64,000 bases of DNA from Pelobacter propionicus DSM 2379 (GTDB lineage Bacteria > Desulfobacterota > Desulfuromonadia > Geobacterales > Pseudopelobacteraceae). The notes under the pieces were generated by a model. The model saw only the letters and a list, made by a program, of their open reading frames with translations, made no database searches and had not been told where the DNA came from. The translations under genes were made by a program, and so were the position numbers. The stretch is taken from positions 1,727,001 to 1,791,000 of the forward strand of contig NC_008609.1 of assembly GCF_000015045.1 (NCBI RefSeq), written 5' to 3'. Positions 56,488 through 64,000 of the stretch are shown piece after piece. Each line of letters opens with the position of its first letter. Position 1 is the stretch's first letter.

Positions 56488-57471
56488 TCAGGCTGCCAGC
56501 GCCGCGGCTATGTTCATGAAGAGATGGTCCAGGGCCAGTTTTGCATTGGCGTTGCGCTGGATGGAACGTCGCGTATCCAGGATGCTGTCGGCCAGTCGCA
56601 GCGCCCCCGGGAGATCGAGGCGACAGGAAAGACGCTCCAGTGTCGGCCGGATGGTGCGGTTGGTTATGTCGCTGCATCCTGCTGCCAGGTGAACCATGTC
56701 ACGGCTGAAGGAGAGCAGCATGTCCAGATTCTCCAGTGTTTCATCCCGACTGCCGCTCAACTCTTCCGATGATTCGAAAATGGTTACGACCCGCTCCAGG
56801 GAGAGCTGCTCGAGGCGCCTGAGCAGCAGGTCCCGGCGCTGGGCCAGTGAGTCGTTGTCCAGTTCCAGGGCGCGCTGCATGCTGCCGTCGGACAGAGGCG
56901 CCAGCAGCGAGGCGGTGGCGCTGTCCATGCCGTCGCGTTCCAGGAGCAGCCTGATCTGTTCCGGTGAGAGCGGGGCGAAACGCAGCAGCTGGCAGCGCGA
57001 ACGGATGGTCGGCAGCAGCATGTCGGCATTTTCGGTGATCAGGATGATGATCGCGTTTCCCGGCGGTTCTTCCAGCGTCTTCAGAAACGAATTGGCCGAG
57101 CTGGTGTTCATTCTGTCTGCCGGTTCGATGATGCAGGCCGCGCGCGGTGCCTCGTAGGGGCGCATGGCCAGGTCGCGCTGCACGTCGCGCAGCTGGGAGA
57201 TGCTGATATCGCGCTTGTCCGGCAGCGGATTCACCAGGTGGATATCGGCATGGTTTCCGGCCGCCACCTTGCGGCAGGAGGGGCAGACACCGCAGGCATC
57301 GTTAGTGCCGGCCCCGCAGAACAGCGCCTGGACCAGGGCCAGGGCGGTCTTCCGCCGGCCGCAGCCCGACGGGCCCTCGAAGATGTAGGCATGGGCCGTC
57401 TTGCCCGTGCGGAGCGAGCGGAGCAGGATATCCACGATCCGCTCATGGCCCAGGACGTCAGAGAAGGGCAT
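56488..57471 (-). CDS. holB: DNA polymerase III delta-prime subunit
   Basis: A 327-residue clamp-loader subunit. AAA+ domain with FEGPSGCGRRKTALALVQAL at the position of Walker A (note GCGRRKT in place of GxGKT), zinc cysteines CGVCPSCRKVA after a first cysteine, SSANSFLKTLEEPPGNAIII (conserved sensor) and RSRCQLLRFAPL. The ATG at 57471 starts FSDVLGHERIV and overlaps the tmk end, so the longer frame is not used. Confidence 0.92.
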   Translation of the reverse strand: MPFSDVLGHERIVDILLRSLRTGKTAHAYIFEGPSGCGRRKTALALVQALFCGAGTNDACGVCPSCRKVAAGNHADIHLVNPLPDKRDISISQLRDVQRDLAMRPYEAPRAACIIEPADRMNTSSANSFLKTLEEPPGNAIIILITENADMLLPTIRSRCQLLRFAPLSPEQIRLLLERDGMDSATASLLAPLSDGSMQRALELDNDSLAQRRDLLLRRLEQLSLERVVTIFESSEELSGSRDETLENLDMLLSFSRDMVHLAAGCSDITNRTIRPTLERLSCRLDLPGALRLADSILDTRRSIQRNANAKLALDHLFMNIAAALAA

Positions 57472-58117
57472 GACTGGTGTTGTTGAGCCGGTTCTGCAGG
57501 ACCTGGGCCACGATGGCCTCGGAGATTTCCTCCACTCCGCCGCTGCCGTCAACGGTGATGAACCGCTGCGGCTCGGCATGGGCGAGCTCCAGGTAGGCCT
57601 CGCGCACTGAGCGGTGGAATTCCAGCGCCTCCAGCTCGAAGCGCTCCTCGCGCGGGCCGGAGGCCGTCTCGATGCGTCGGCGCGCCCGTTCCAGGCCGAC
57701 GCTCACGTCGCAGTCGATCAGCACCGTCAGGTCGGGGCGCAGGGACTGGCAGGCCAGCTGGTTGAGCGTATCCACCTTTTCCCTGGCAATGCCCCGGCCG
57801 CTGCCCTGGTAGGCCAGGGTCGCGTCGCTGAAGCGGTCGCACAGCACGATGTTCCCCTGTTTCAGGGCCGGGATGATCACTTCGCTCACGTGCTGGGCAC
57901 GGGCGGCGGCGTACAGCAAGAGCTCCGTCATGGGGGAGATGGAGCTGTTGTCCGCATCCAGCAGGATGGAGCGTATCTTGTCGGAGATGGCGCAGCCACC
58001 CGGTTCCCGTGTCATGACGACCGAGTAGCCCAGGGACTCCAGTTGCTCGCCCAATAGCCCGATCTGGGTGGTCTTGCCGCTCCCCTCGATTCCTTCAAAG
58101 GTTATGAAATATCCCAC
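57458..58117 (-). CDS. tmk: Thymidylate kinase
   Basis: A 219-residue kinase phosphorylating dTMP. P-loop FEGIEGSGKTTQI, TREPGGCAISDKIRSILLD, the DR loop CDRFSDATLAYQGSGRG and TVLIDCDVSVGLERARRR are all present. The start is taken as GTG at 58117, with GGGG seven bases upstream; the frame is open to 58177 and a start further up cannot be excluded. It overlaps holB by 14 bases. Confidence 0.94.
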   Translation of the reverse strand: MGYFITFEGIEGSGKTTQIGLLGEQLESLGYSVVMTREPGGCAISDKIRSILLDADNSSISPMTELLLYAAARAQHVSEVIIPALKQGNIVLCDRFSDATLAYQGSGRGIAREKVDTLNQLACQSLRPDLTVLIDCDVSVGLERARRRIETASGPREERFELEALEFHRSVREAYLELAHAEPQRFITVDGSGGVEEISEAIVAQVLQNRLNNTSHALL

Positions 58118-58222
58118 GAAATGACCCCACACTTTTCTGAAATGCTGAATTATAGGTAAGCCGGCGGGAATTGGCAACTGATTTCAGGCATTCTCTTGCC
58201 TCGTGCTCCGACCGCAAACGAT

Positions 58223-58251
58223 TTGCAATCCTAAGTCTGTTTTAGTATAGT
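58223..58251 (+). promoter_or_regulatory. Candidate sigma-70 promoter of iorAB
   Basis: TTGCAA (58223-58228) and TATAGT (58246-58251) are 17 bases apart, about 55 bases before iorA. TATAGT matches five of six consensus bases. Confidence 0.55.
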
Positions 58252-58304
58252 GCCAACACTTTGCTCGGCACCCACCACCAAATCCCAGATACAGAAAGCT
58301 GACC

Positions 58305-60089
58305 ATGAAAGAAATTCTCTCCGGCAATGAGGCAATCGCCCGCGGTGCGTACGAGGCAGGCTGTAGCGTCGCCTGCGCCTATCCGGGCACACCATCCACC
58401 GAGATCCTCGAGAACACCATCAGGTATGAGGAAATTAACTCATCCTGGGCGCCCAACGAGAAGGTGGCCCTGGAGGTCGGTATCGGCGCCTCCTTCGGCG
58501 GCGGTCGCGCGCTGGTGGCCATGAAGCACGTGGGGGTCAACGTGGCTGCGGATCCGCTGTTCACCCTCTCCTACACCGGCGTCAACGGCGGTCTGGTCCT
58601 GGTTTCGGCGGACGATCCGGAGATGCACTCCTCCCAGAACGAGCAGGACAACCGCAACTATGCCAAGTTCGCCAAGTTTCCGCTGCTGGAGCCGGCCGAT
58701 TCCCAGGAGTGCAAGGATTTCACCCGACTGGCCTTCCAACTCTCCGAACAGTACGATACGCCGGTCATGCTGCGCACCACCACCCGCATCTCCCACAGCA
58801 AATCCATTGTGGAACTGGGGGAGCGGGTCATTGATCTGGCGCCGCCCAAACTGGTCAGGAACGCGGCCAAGCTGGTCATGCTGCCGGGCAATGCCCGTGT
58901 GCGTCACCCGCTGGTGGAAGAACGCTGCGTCAAGCTCTCCCAGGACGGGGCGACCATGGCCATCAACCGCCTGGAACTGCGCGACAGTTCCATCGGCATC
59001 ATCACCTCCGGCGTCTGCTACCAGTACGTGCGCGAGATTCTACCCACCGCATCCACCCTCAAGCTGGGCATGGTCCATCCCCTGCCCCACGACCTGATTC
59101 GTCGGTTCGCCGCCTCGGTGGACAGGCTCTTCGTGGTGGAGGAGCTGGACCCCTTTATCGAGGAGCAGGTCAGGGCCATGGGGCTGGCGGTGATTGGTAA
59201 GGAGATCACCTCCCTGTGCGGAGAACTCACCCCCGAGCGGCTGGCTGCCGCCTTTGCCGGCATCGGTGTCAGCGTGGCCCGCCCCCCAGCGGTGGAGAGT
59301 AGTGCAGGCGGAGAGTCATCCCTGCTGCAGCGGCCGCCCAACATGTGTCCCGGCTGTCCGCACCGCGGCGTTTTCTACACCCTGAAAAAGCTCGATGCCT
59401 ATGTGACCGGCGATATCGGCTGCTACACCCTGGGTTTCCTGCCGCCCCTGTCGGCCATGGATACCTGCGTCTGCATGGGCGCCTCCATCGGTATGGCCAC
59501 CGGCGTGACCAAGGTGGTTTCACCGGAGGAGCGTAAAAAGGTAGTGGCCATCATCGGCGACTCCACCTTCCTGCATACCGGCATCAACGGGCTGATGGAC
59601 ATGGTCTACAACCAGTCCCCGGCAACGGTGATCATCCTGGACAACCGCATCACCGCCATGACCGGTCGCCAGGACAACCCCGGCTCCGGCTATACCCTGA
59701 TGAACGACCCGACCCACAGCGTGGACCTGCCCGCGCTCTGCAGGGCACTGGGGGTCAGGCATGTGCGCGCCATAAACCCCTTTGACCTGCAAGAGACCCG
59801 CGCGGCGATCCAGGAGGAGATGAACCGCGACGAACCGTCGGTGATCATCACCGACAAGCCCTGCGTGCTGGTAAAACGCGAGGGGGTCTTCACGCGAGGC
59901 CCGCTGCTGAAGGTGGACGAGCAAGCGTGCAGTGGTTGCCGAGCCTGCCTCAAACTGGGCTGCCCGGCCATTGAATGGCGGCCCGGTGACGGGAAGATCG
60001 GCAAGGCGTATATCAATCCTCAGCTCTGCACCGGCTGCGATGTCTGCCGCCAGCTGTGTTCATTCGATGCGATCGGGAGGGCTAAATGA
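58305..60089 (+). CDS. iorA: Indolepyruvate ferredoxin oxidoreductase, alpha subunit
   Basis: A 594-residue thiamine diphosphate enzyme that decarboxylates aryl 2-oxoacids such as indolepyruvate to the acyl-CoA with ferredoxin. The N-terminal pyrimidine-binding domain has GNEAIARGAYEAG and YPGTPSTEILENT; the TPP domain has GDSTFLHTGINGLMDMVYN and ILDNRITAMTG; and the C terminus has two [4Fe-4S] motifs (CSGCRACLKLGCP and CTGCDVCRQLC). It overlaps iorB by four bases. With paaK and the ACT and LivK genes next to it, aromatic amino acid breakdown is the likely context. Confidence 0.95.
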   Translation: MKEILSGNEAIARGAYEAGCSVACAYPGTPSTEILENTIRYEEINSSWAPNEKVALEVGIGASFGGGRALVAMKHVGVNVAADPLFTLSYTGVNGGLVLVSADDPEMHSSQNEQDNRNYAKFAKFPLLEPADSQECKDFTRLAFQLSEQYDTPVMLRTTTRISHSKSIVELGERVIDLAPPKLVRNAAKLVMLPGNARVRHPLVEERCVKLSQDGATMAINRLELRDSSIGIITSGVCYQYVREILPTASTLKLGMVHPLPHDLIRRFAASVDRLFVVEELDPFIEEQVRAMGLAVIGKEITSLCGELTPERLAAAFAGIGVSVARPPAVESSAGGESSLLQRPPNMCPGCPHRGVFYTLKKLDAYVTGDIGCYTLGFLPPLSAMDTCVCMGASIGMATGVTKVVSPEERKKVVAIIGDSTFLHTGINGLMDMVYNQSPATVIILDNRITAMTGRQDNPGSGYTLMNDPTHSVDLPALCRALGVRHVRAINPFDLQETRAAIQEEMNRDEPSVIITDKPCVLVKREGVFTRGPLLKVDEQACSGCRACLKLGCPAIEWRPGDGKIGKAYINPQLCTGCDVCRQLCSFDAIGRAK

Positions 60090-60667
60090 ACAGTCAGATC
60101 ACCAACATCCTGATGGTGGGGGTCGGCGGCCAGGGGATTCTGCTGGCCGCGGAGATCTTGTCCGAAACCGTCATGCTCGCCGGGTACGATGTGAAGAAGA
60201 GCGAGATCCACGGCATGTCCCAGCGTGGGGGGAGTGTCGTCTCCCACGTGCGCTACGGAAAAGAGGTGTTTTCACCCATCGTGCCGGAAGGGGAGGGGGA
60301 CATCCTGTTCGGCTTCGAGCTGATGGAGACTTTTCGGGCACTTCCGCTGCTCAAGCCCGGCGCCAGCGTCATCGCCAACGACCTGCGCATTTCGCCTCCG
60401 TCGGTACTGATGGGGCAGAAGGCCTATCCCGCCGGTCTGGCCGAGAAAATCCAGTCCCGCTTTCCCGATTTTCTGCTGGTTGACGGCCAGCAACTGGCCA
60501 GCCAGGCGGGAAATGCTCGTGCCGCCAACACGGTGCTCCTGGGTGCCGTTTCCAAGCGTCTGGACATCGCCGAGAAGTACTGGCTGGCTGCGCTGGAGAA
60601 GATGGTTCCCCCTAAGGCGCTGGAGGTCAACAAAACGGCCTTCCTGATGGGAAGGGGGTTGTCATGA
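60086..60667 (+). CDS. iorB: Indolepyruvate ferredoxin oxidoreductase, beta subunit
   Basis: A 193-residue gamma-type domain partner of IorA. It starts with NILMVGVGGQGILLAAEILS, contains KSEIHGMSQRGGSVVSHVR (CoA/substrate region) and ends with NKTAFLMGRGL. Overlaps iorA and the carbonic anhydrase gene by four bases each, so the three are translationally coupled. Confidence 0.94.
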   Translation: MNSQITNILMVGVGGQGILLAAEILSETVMLAGYDVKKSEIHGMSQRGGSVVSHVRYGKEVFSPIVPEGEGDILFGFELMETFRALPLLKPGASVIANDLRISPPSVLMGQKAYPAGLAEKIQSRFPDFLLVDGQQLASQAGNARAANTVLLGAVSKRLDIAEKYWLAALEKMVPPKALEVNKTAFLMGRGLS

Positions 60668-61257
60668 GCCTGGAGACCCCCACGCTGCTGGAATCCATTC
60701 TTGAGGCCAACCGGTTGTTCACCCGGCCGGACGCCTTTCCGCCCCTGCCGAAGAATCCCACCCGGCAATTGGCCATCTTCACCTGCATGGACACCCGGTT
60801 GGTGGATTTCCTGGAACCGGCCATGGGGCTCAAGCGCGGTGATGCCAAGGTGATCAAGAACGCGGGCAACACCATCGTCGATCCCATGGGTGGGTCGGTG
60901 ATCCGCAGTCTGGTGAGCGGCATATTCCTGCTGGGGGTGGAAGAGATCTTCGTCATCGGCCACCGGGATTGCGGCATGTCAAGCGTGGACGTGGAATCCC
61001 TGAAGGAGTCCATGGTCAGGCGCGGCATTCCCCGCACGGTCATCGATTACCACGTTCCCGACCTGGGGCAGTGGCTGGGCGCCTTCTCCCACCCGGTGGA
61101 GAACGTGGAGCAGGTGGTGGGCATCATTCGCCAGAACCCGCTCATACCCCGGGACGTGCCGGTGCACGGGTTGCTGTTCTGTCCCAACGACGGCCACCTG
61201 GAGGTGGTTGTCAACGGCTACAGCGGTGAGAGTTTCGCCAACAGGATTGCGGAATAA
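60664..61257 (+). CDS. Beta-class carbonic anhydrase
   Basis: A 197-residue zinc enzyme interconverting CO2 and bicarbonate. The ligand motifs are CMDTR (Cys at about residue 41, with Asp-Arg pair) and GHRDCG (His and second Cys at about 100), and VIKNAGN is conserved. The size fits the short beta class seen in many anaerobes. It starts inside the iorB stop codon (ATGA), an unusual partner for iorAB; it may handle CO2 released or used by the oxidoreductase. Confidence 0.88.
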   Translation: MSLETPTLLESILEANRLFTRPDAFPPLPKNPTRQLAIFTCMDTRLVDFLEPAMGLKRGDAKVIKNAGNTIVDPMGGSVIRSLVSGIFLLGVEEIFVIGHRDCGMSSVDVESLKESMVRRGIPRTVIDYHVPDLGQWLGAFSHPVENVEQVVGIIRQNPLIPRDVPVHGLLFCPNDGHLEVVVNGYSGESFANRIAE

Positions 61258-61276
61258 TCCCTGAAAACAGCAGTTG

Positions 61277-61380
61277 TTCACGCGAAGGTAGCGAAGTAGA
61301 TACGCGCAGCAGTTGAATCACCTGCTGCGTGACGCGCGGGTAGGTAACCCCCGTTTACTTTCTTTGCGCCTTAGCGTGAG
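61277..61380. repeat. CGCGAAG-type inverted repeat before paaK
   Basis: TTCACGCGAAGGTAGCGAAG (61277-61296) pairs imperfectly with CTTTGCGCCTTAGCGTGAG (61362-61380), with a nested CGCAGCAG/CTGCTGCG stem. It resembles the CACGAAG repeat inside the nuo operon. Confidence 0.5.
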
Positions 61381-61434
61381 ATGAAGTGCCGTTTTCTGGG
61401 TAATCCTTTATATGAACAACGAGGTGGCACAGCC

Positions 61435-62736
61435 ATGTATTTTAACGAGGAATTCGAGACCCTTCCCCGCCAGGCCCTGGAGGCGATCCAGCTGAAGCGG
61501 CTGCGAGCGGTACTCGAACGTGTGTATAACAACGTACCGTTTTACCGCAACTCTTTCGATATGGCCGGATTCAGGCCGGCAGACCTGAAAGGGCTCGACG
61601 ACCTGCAGAGGCTCCCCTTCACCACCAAACAGGACATGCGCGACTCCTACCCCTACGGGCTGTTCGCCGCTCCCATGGACGAGATCGTGCGCATCCACGC
61701 CTCCAGCGGCACCACCGGCAAACCGACGGTGGTGGGCTACACGGGCAGCGATGTCAATATGTGGGCCGAGCTGATGGCACGCTCGTTCGTGTCGGCCGGC
61801 GCCCACAAGGGTGATATCGTCCACAACGCCTACGGCTATGGCCTGTTCACCGGCGGCCTGGGCGCCCACTACGGCGCCGAGCGCCTGGGAGCCTCGGTCA
61901 TCCCCATGTCCGGCGGCAACACCAAGAAGCAGATCATGATCATGCAGGACTTCGGCTCCACGGTCCTGACCTGCACCCCCTCCTATTCGCTGTTCATGGC
62001 CGAGGCGGCCCGGGAAGAGGGGATCGACTTCCGCGACCTGAAGCTCAGGGTGGGGATCTTCGGTGCCGAGCCCTGGTCGGAGGCCATGCGTGCCGAGATC
62101 GAGGCCAAGCTGAACCTGTCTGCCGTCGATATCTACGGCCTGTCCGAGATCATGGGACCGGGGGTTGCCATCGAGTGCTGTGAAGCCAAGTGCGGGCTGC
62201 ACATCTGGGAGGACCACTTCATCCCCGAGATCATCGATCCGGTCAGCGGCCGGCGCCTGGCCGAGGGGGAACGGGGCGAACTGGTCATCACCACCATCAC
62301 CAAGCAGGGCATTCCGCTGATACGCTACCGCACCCGCGACATCACCAGCATCACCTACGAGCCGTGCATCTGCGGCCGGACCCATGCCCGCATCACCCGC
62401 ATGAGCGGCCGTTCCGACGACATGCTGATCATTCGCGGGGTGAACATCTTCCCCTCCCAGATCGAGTCGGTGCTGGTGGGTATCGAAGGGGTCGAGCCGC
62501 ACTACCTGCTGATCGTGGAGCGCACGGACAACCTGGACACCCTGGAGATCCAGGTGGAGGTGGACGAGCAACTCTTCTCCGACGAGATCAAGGTGCTGCA
62601 GAAACTCTCCAAGCGCATCGAGAAGGAGATCAAGGATATCCTGGGGGTCACCTGCAGCGCTAAGCTGGTGGAGCCCAAGACCATCCAGCGCAGCGAGGGG
62701 AAGGCGAAACGGGTCATCGACAACCGCAAATCATAG
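61435..62736 (+). CDS. paaK: Phenylacetate-CoA ligase
   Basis: A 433-residue AMP-forming ligase that activates phenylacetate or another aryl acid with Co[19 protein letters not shown] is the P-loop, [17 protein letters not shown] and [15 protein letters not shown] the adenylate-binding part, and [19 protein letters not shown] the hinge/C-terminal domain. The ATG at 61435 has GAGG 10 bases upstream; codons open from 61381 lack similarity. In reverse this enzyme could make ATP from aryl-CoA produced by IorAB, as in anaerobic amino acid oxidation; direction is an inference. Confidence 0.92.
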   Translation: MYFNEEFETLPRQALEAIQLKRLRAVLERVYNNVPFYRNSFDMAGFRPADLKGLDDLQRLPFTTKQDMRDSYPYGLFAAPMDEIVRIHASSGTTGKPTVVGYTGSDVNMWAELMARSFVSAGAHKGDIVHNAYGYGLFTGGLGAHYGAERLGASVIPMSGGNTKKQIMIMQDFGSTVLTCTPSYSLFMAEAAREEGIDFRDLKLRVGIFGAEPWSEAMRAEIEAKLNLSAVDIYGLSEIMGPGVAIECCEAKCGLHIWEDHFIPEIIDPVSGRRLAEGERGELVITTITKQGIPLIRYRTRDITSITYEPCICGRTHARITRMSGRSDDMLIIRGVNIFPSQIESVLVGIEGVEPHYLLIVERTDNLDTLEIQVEVDEQLFSDEIKVLQKLSKRIEKEIKDILGVTCSAKLVEPKTIQRSEGKAKRVIDNRKS

Positions 62737-62838
62737 GGACCATGGACCCGTGACAGGGACCGGCGAAGCGGGACGAGTGATGCTTTGTTGTCTCTCTCTT
62801 GGCCGGTCACCGGTTACGTATGTCAAGGAGACACTCAC

Positions 62839-63270
62839 ATGAAAGTCGAACAGATATCCATCTTCATCGAGAACAAATCGGGTCGCCTGGCCGAGATCAC
62901 CCGTATCCTGGGAGATGAGGGGATCAACATCCGCGCGCTTTCCCTGGCTGATACCTCGGATTTCGGCATCCTGCGCCTGATCGTCAACGATGCCGGCAGA
63001 GCCAAGGCGGCGCTGAAGGAGCGGGGGTTCACGGTCAACAAGACCGAGGTGGTTGCCGTGGAGGTTCCCGACTGCCCCGGCGGGCTCTCCTCCATTCTGC
63101 AGACCCTTGACTCCCAGCAGATAAACGTGGAATACATGTACGCCTTTGTGGAACGTTGTGGTGGCAATGCCGTGATCATCTTCCGCTTCGACGAGGCCGA
63201 CAAAGCCATTTCCACGCTCCAGGCCAACAACTTCAACGTACTGCAGGGAGAGCGCCTGTATAGCATGTGA
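62839..63270 (+). CDS. ACT-domain protein (tandem)
   Basis: A 143-residue protein with two ACT domains (about 3-70 and 72-140): [20 protein letters not shown], then [23 protein letters not shown] pairs of this kind bind amino acids and are often found beside paaK and livK in Geobacter-like genomes, where a regulatory role is assumed. AAGGAG lies before the ATG at 62839; the frame from 62785 is not used. Confidence 0.88.
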   Translation: MKVEQISIFIENKSGRLAEITRILGDEGINIRALSLADTSDFGILRLIVNDAGRAKAALKERGFTVNKTEVVAVEVPDCPGGLSSILQTLDSQQINVEYMYAFVERCGGNAVIIFRFDEADKAISTLQANNFNVLQGERLYSM

Positions 63271-63476
63271 GACAGGTAAAGACAGGTCACATGGAACAGG
63301 GAAGAAGCTGAAAATCAGGAATTACCTGATAATCACCGTTGATTGACATCTGATCAGACGTTATCCGCTTCGTCCGTTTTTCCGTGTTTTTATGCTCTTT
63401 ATTGGGACTGGAACCATACGTCATTACATGGAAATTGCGGTCTAATTGTTCGATATTACGAGATTGTGGAGGGACT

Positions 63477-64000
63477 GTGAAAAAAGTTGCACTGCTCTGT
63501 AGCCTCATCTGCATCACACTGCTGACCGCTTCGGCGGCCTTTGCCGCTCCCTCCCTCAAGATCGGCGGCCTGTTTGCCGTGACCGGTCCGGCCGCCTTCC
63601 TGGGGGAACCGGAGCGTAACACCGCCATGATGGTGGTGTCCGAGATCAACCGGGCAGGGGGCATCCGGGGACAAAAGCTTGAGCTCGTTGTCTACGATAC
63701 GGCCGGGGATGCCACCAAGGCGGTGCAGCTGGCCAACAAGCTGATCAAGAGCGACAGGGTCATGGCCATCATCGGGCCCAGCACTACCGGTGAGTCCATG
63801 GCGGTCATACCGGTGGCCGAGCGCGGCAGGGTGCCGTTGATCTCCTGCGCCGCCGGGATAAAGATCACCGAACCGCTGAAAAAGTGGGTCTTCAAGACGG
63901 CGCAGAACGACAGCCTGGCCGTTATCAGGATCTACGAACATCTCAAGAAACAGAGGCTGCAGCGGGTGGCGCTGCTCACCGTTTCCGACGGTTTCGGGGC
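63477..64000 (+). CDS. Branched-chain amino acid ABC transporter substrate-binding protein, 5' part
   Basis: The first 174 codons of a LivK-type periplasmic binding protein; it runs off the right edge. The signal peptide has a core at about residues 4-22 (CSLICITLLTASAAFAA), followed by IGGLFAVTGPAAFLGEPERN and IGPSTTGESMAVIPVAERGRVPLIS, which are the ligand-binding strands of the type I periplasmic fold. The GTG start at 63477 is preceded by GGAGGG; a start at 63692 or other upstream ATG does not fit. It belongs with the ACT and paaK genes, probably beginning a liv operon. Confidence 0.93.
   Translation, partial: MKKVALLCSLICITLLTASAAFAAPSLKIGGLFAVTGPAAFLGEPERNTAMMVVSEINRAGGIRGQKLELVVYDTAGDATKAVQLANKLIKSDRVMAIIGPSTTGESMAVIPVAERGRVPLISCAAGIKITEPLKKWVFKTAQNDSLAVIRIYEHLKKQRLQRVALLTVSDGFG

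Overview
The window comes from a GC-rich bacterium of the Desulfuromonadota, of the Geobacter / Pelobacter propionicus type. The inference rests on several gene sets: a short e-pilin-type PilA followed by the secreted PilA-C partner and its glycosyltransferase/ABC/TPR module; a 14-gene nuo operon; an iorAB-paaK-ACT-LivK aromatic acid cluster; an HpnN-like RND protein; an aldehyde ferredoxin oxidoreductase relative; and LPS genes (kdsA, kdsB, lptF, lptG) that show a Gram-negative envelope. Species was not determined. I saw no tRNA, rRNA or CRISPR array.

Layout. 1-1.5 kb: the end of cheB and an EAL/HDOD signalling protein. 1.6-4.9 kb: kdsB-pyrG-kdsA, supplying CMP-Kdo and CTP. 5.1-12.6 kb: mscS-like channel, cob(I)alamin adenosyltransferase, poly(A) polymerase, an NfeD/SPFH pair and a periplasmic-sensing SpoIIE-type phosphatase. 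13.0-26.4 kb: nuoABCDEFGHIJKLMN, complex I, with an unusually short NuoG, ended by a strong terminator. 26.5-31.5 kb: exonuclease III, lptF-lptG, a TIG-domain secreted protein and a DUF2721 membrane protein. 31.8-39.0 kb, minus strand: HpnN-like RND protein, an aldehyde ferredoxin oxidoreductase reading frame interrupted by one in-frame TGA, a phosphofructokinase, a small membrane protein and a DUF2703 protein. 39.7-43.2 kb: a secreted DUF3300 protein and a complete IS1182-type element. 43.2-46.7 kb, minus strand: ribBA-queH-DUF2905, then enolase.

47.0-53.7 kb is a type IV pilus locus: a PilR-like sigma-54 activator, a sigma-54 promoter with a TGTCA-type upstream palindrome, pilA, pilA-C, a membrane glycosyltransferase with a TPR tail, and an ABC exporter with a TPR-like lipoprotein/periplasmic partner. 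53.7-58.1 kb, minus strand, is the housekeeping run tmk-holB-ricT-metG. 58.3-64 kb is iorA-iorB-carbonic anhydrase-paaK-ACT-livK, for 2-oxoacid/aryl-acid conversion and uptake of amino acids.

The most notable points are the single UGA codon inside the aldehyde ferredoxin oxidoreductase with a hairpin resembling a bacterial SECIS just downstream, the compact NuoG, the readable PilR/sigma-54 control region of pilA, the carbonic anhydrase translationally coupled to iorAB, and an IS that landed on a CTAG and left the neighbouring stop codon intact.
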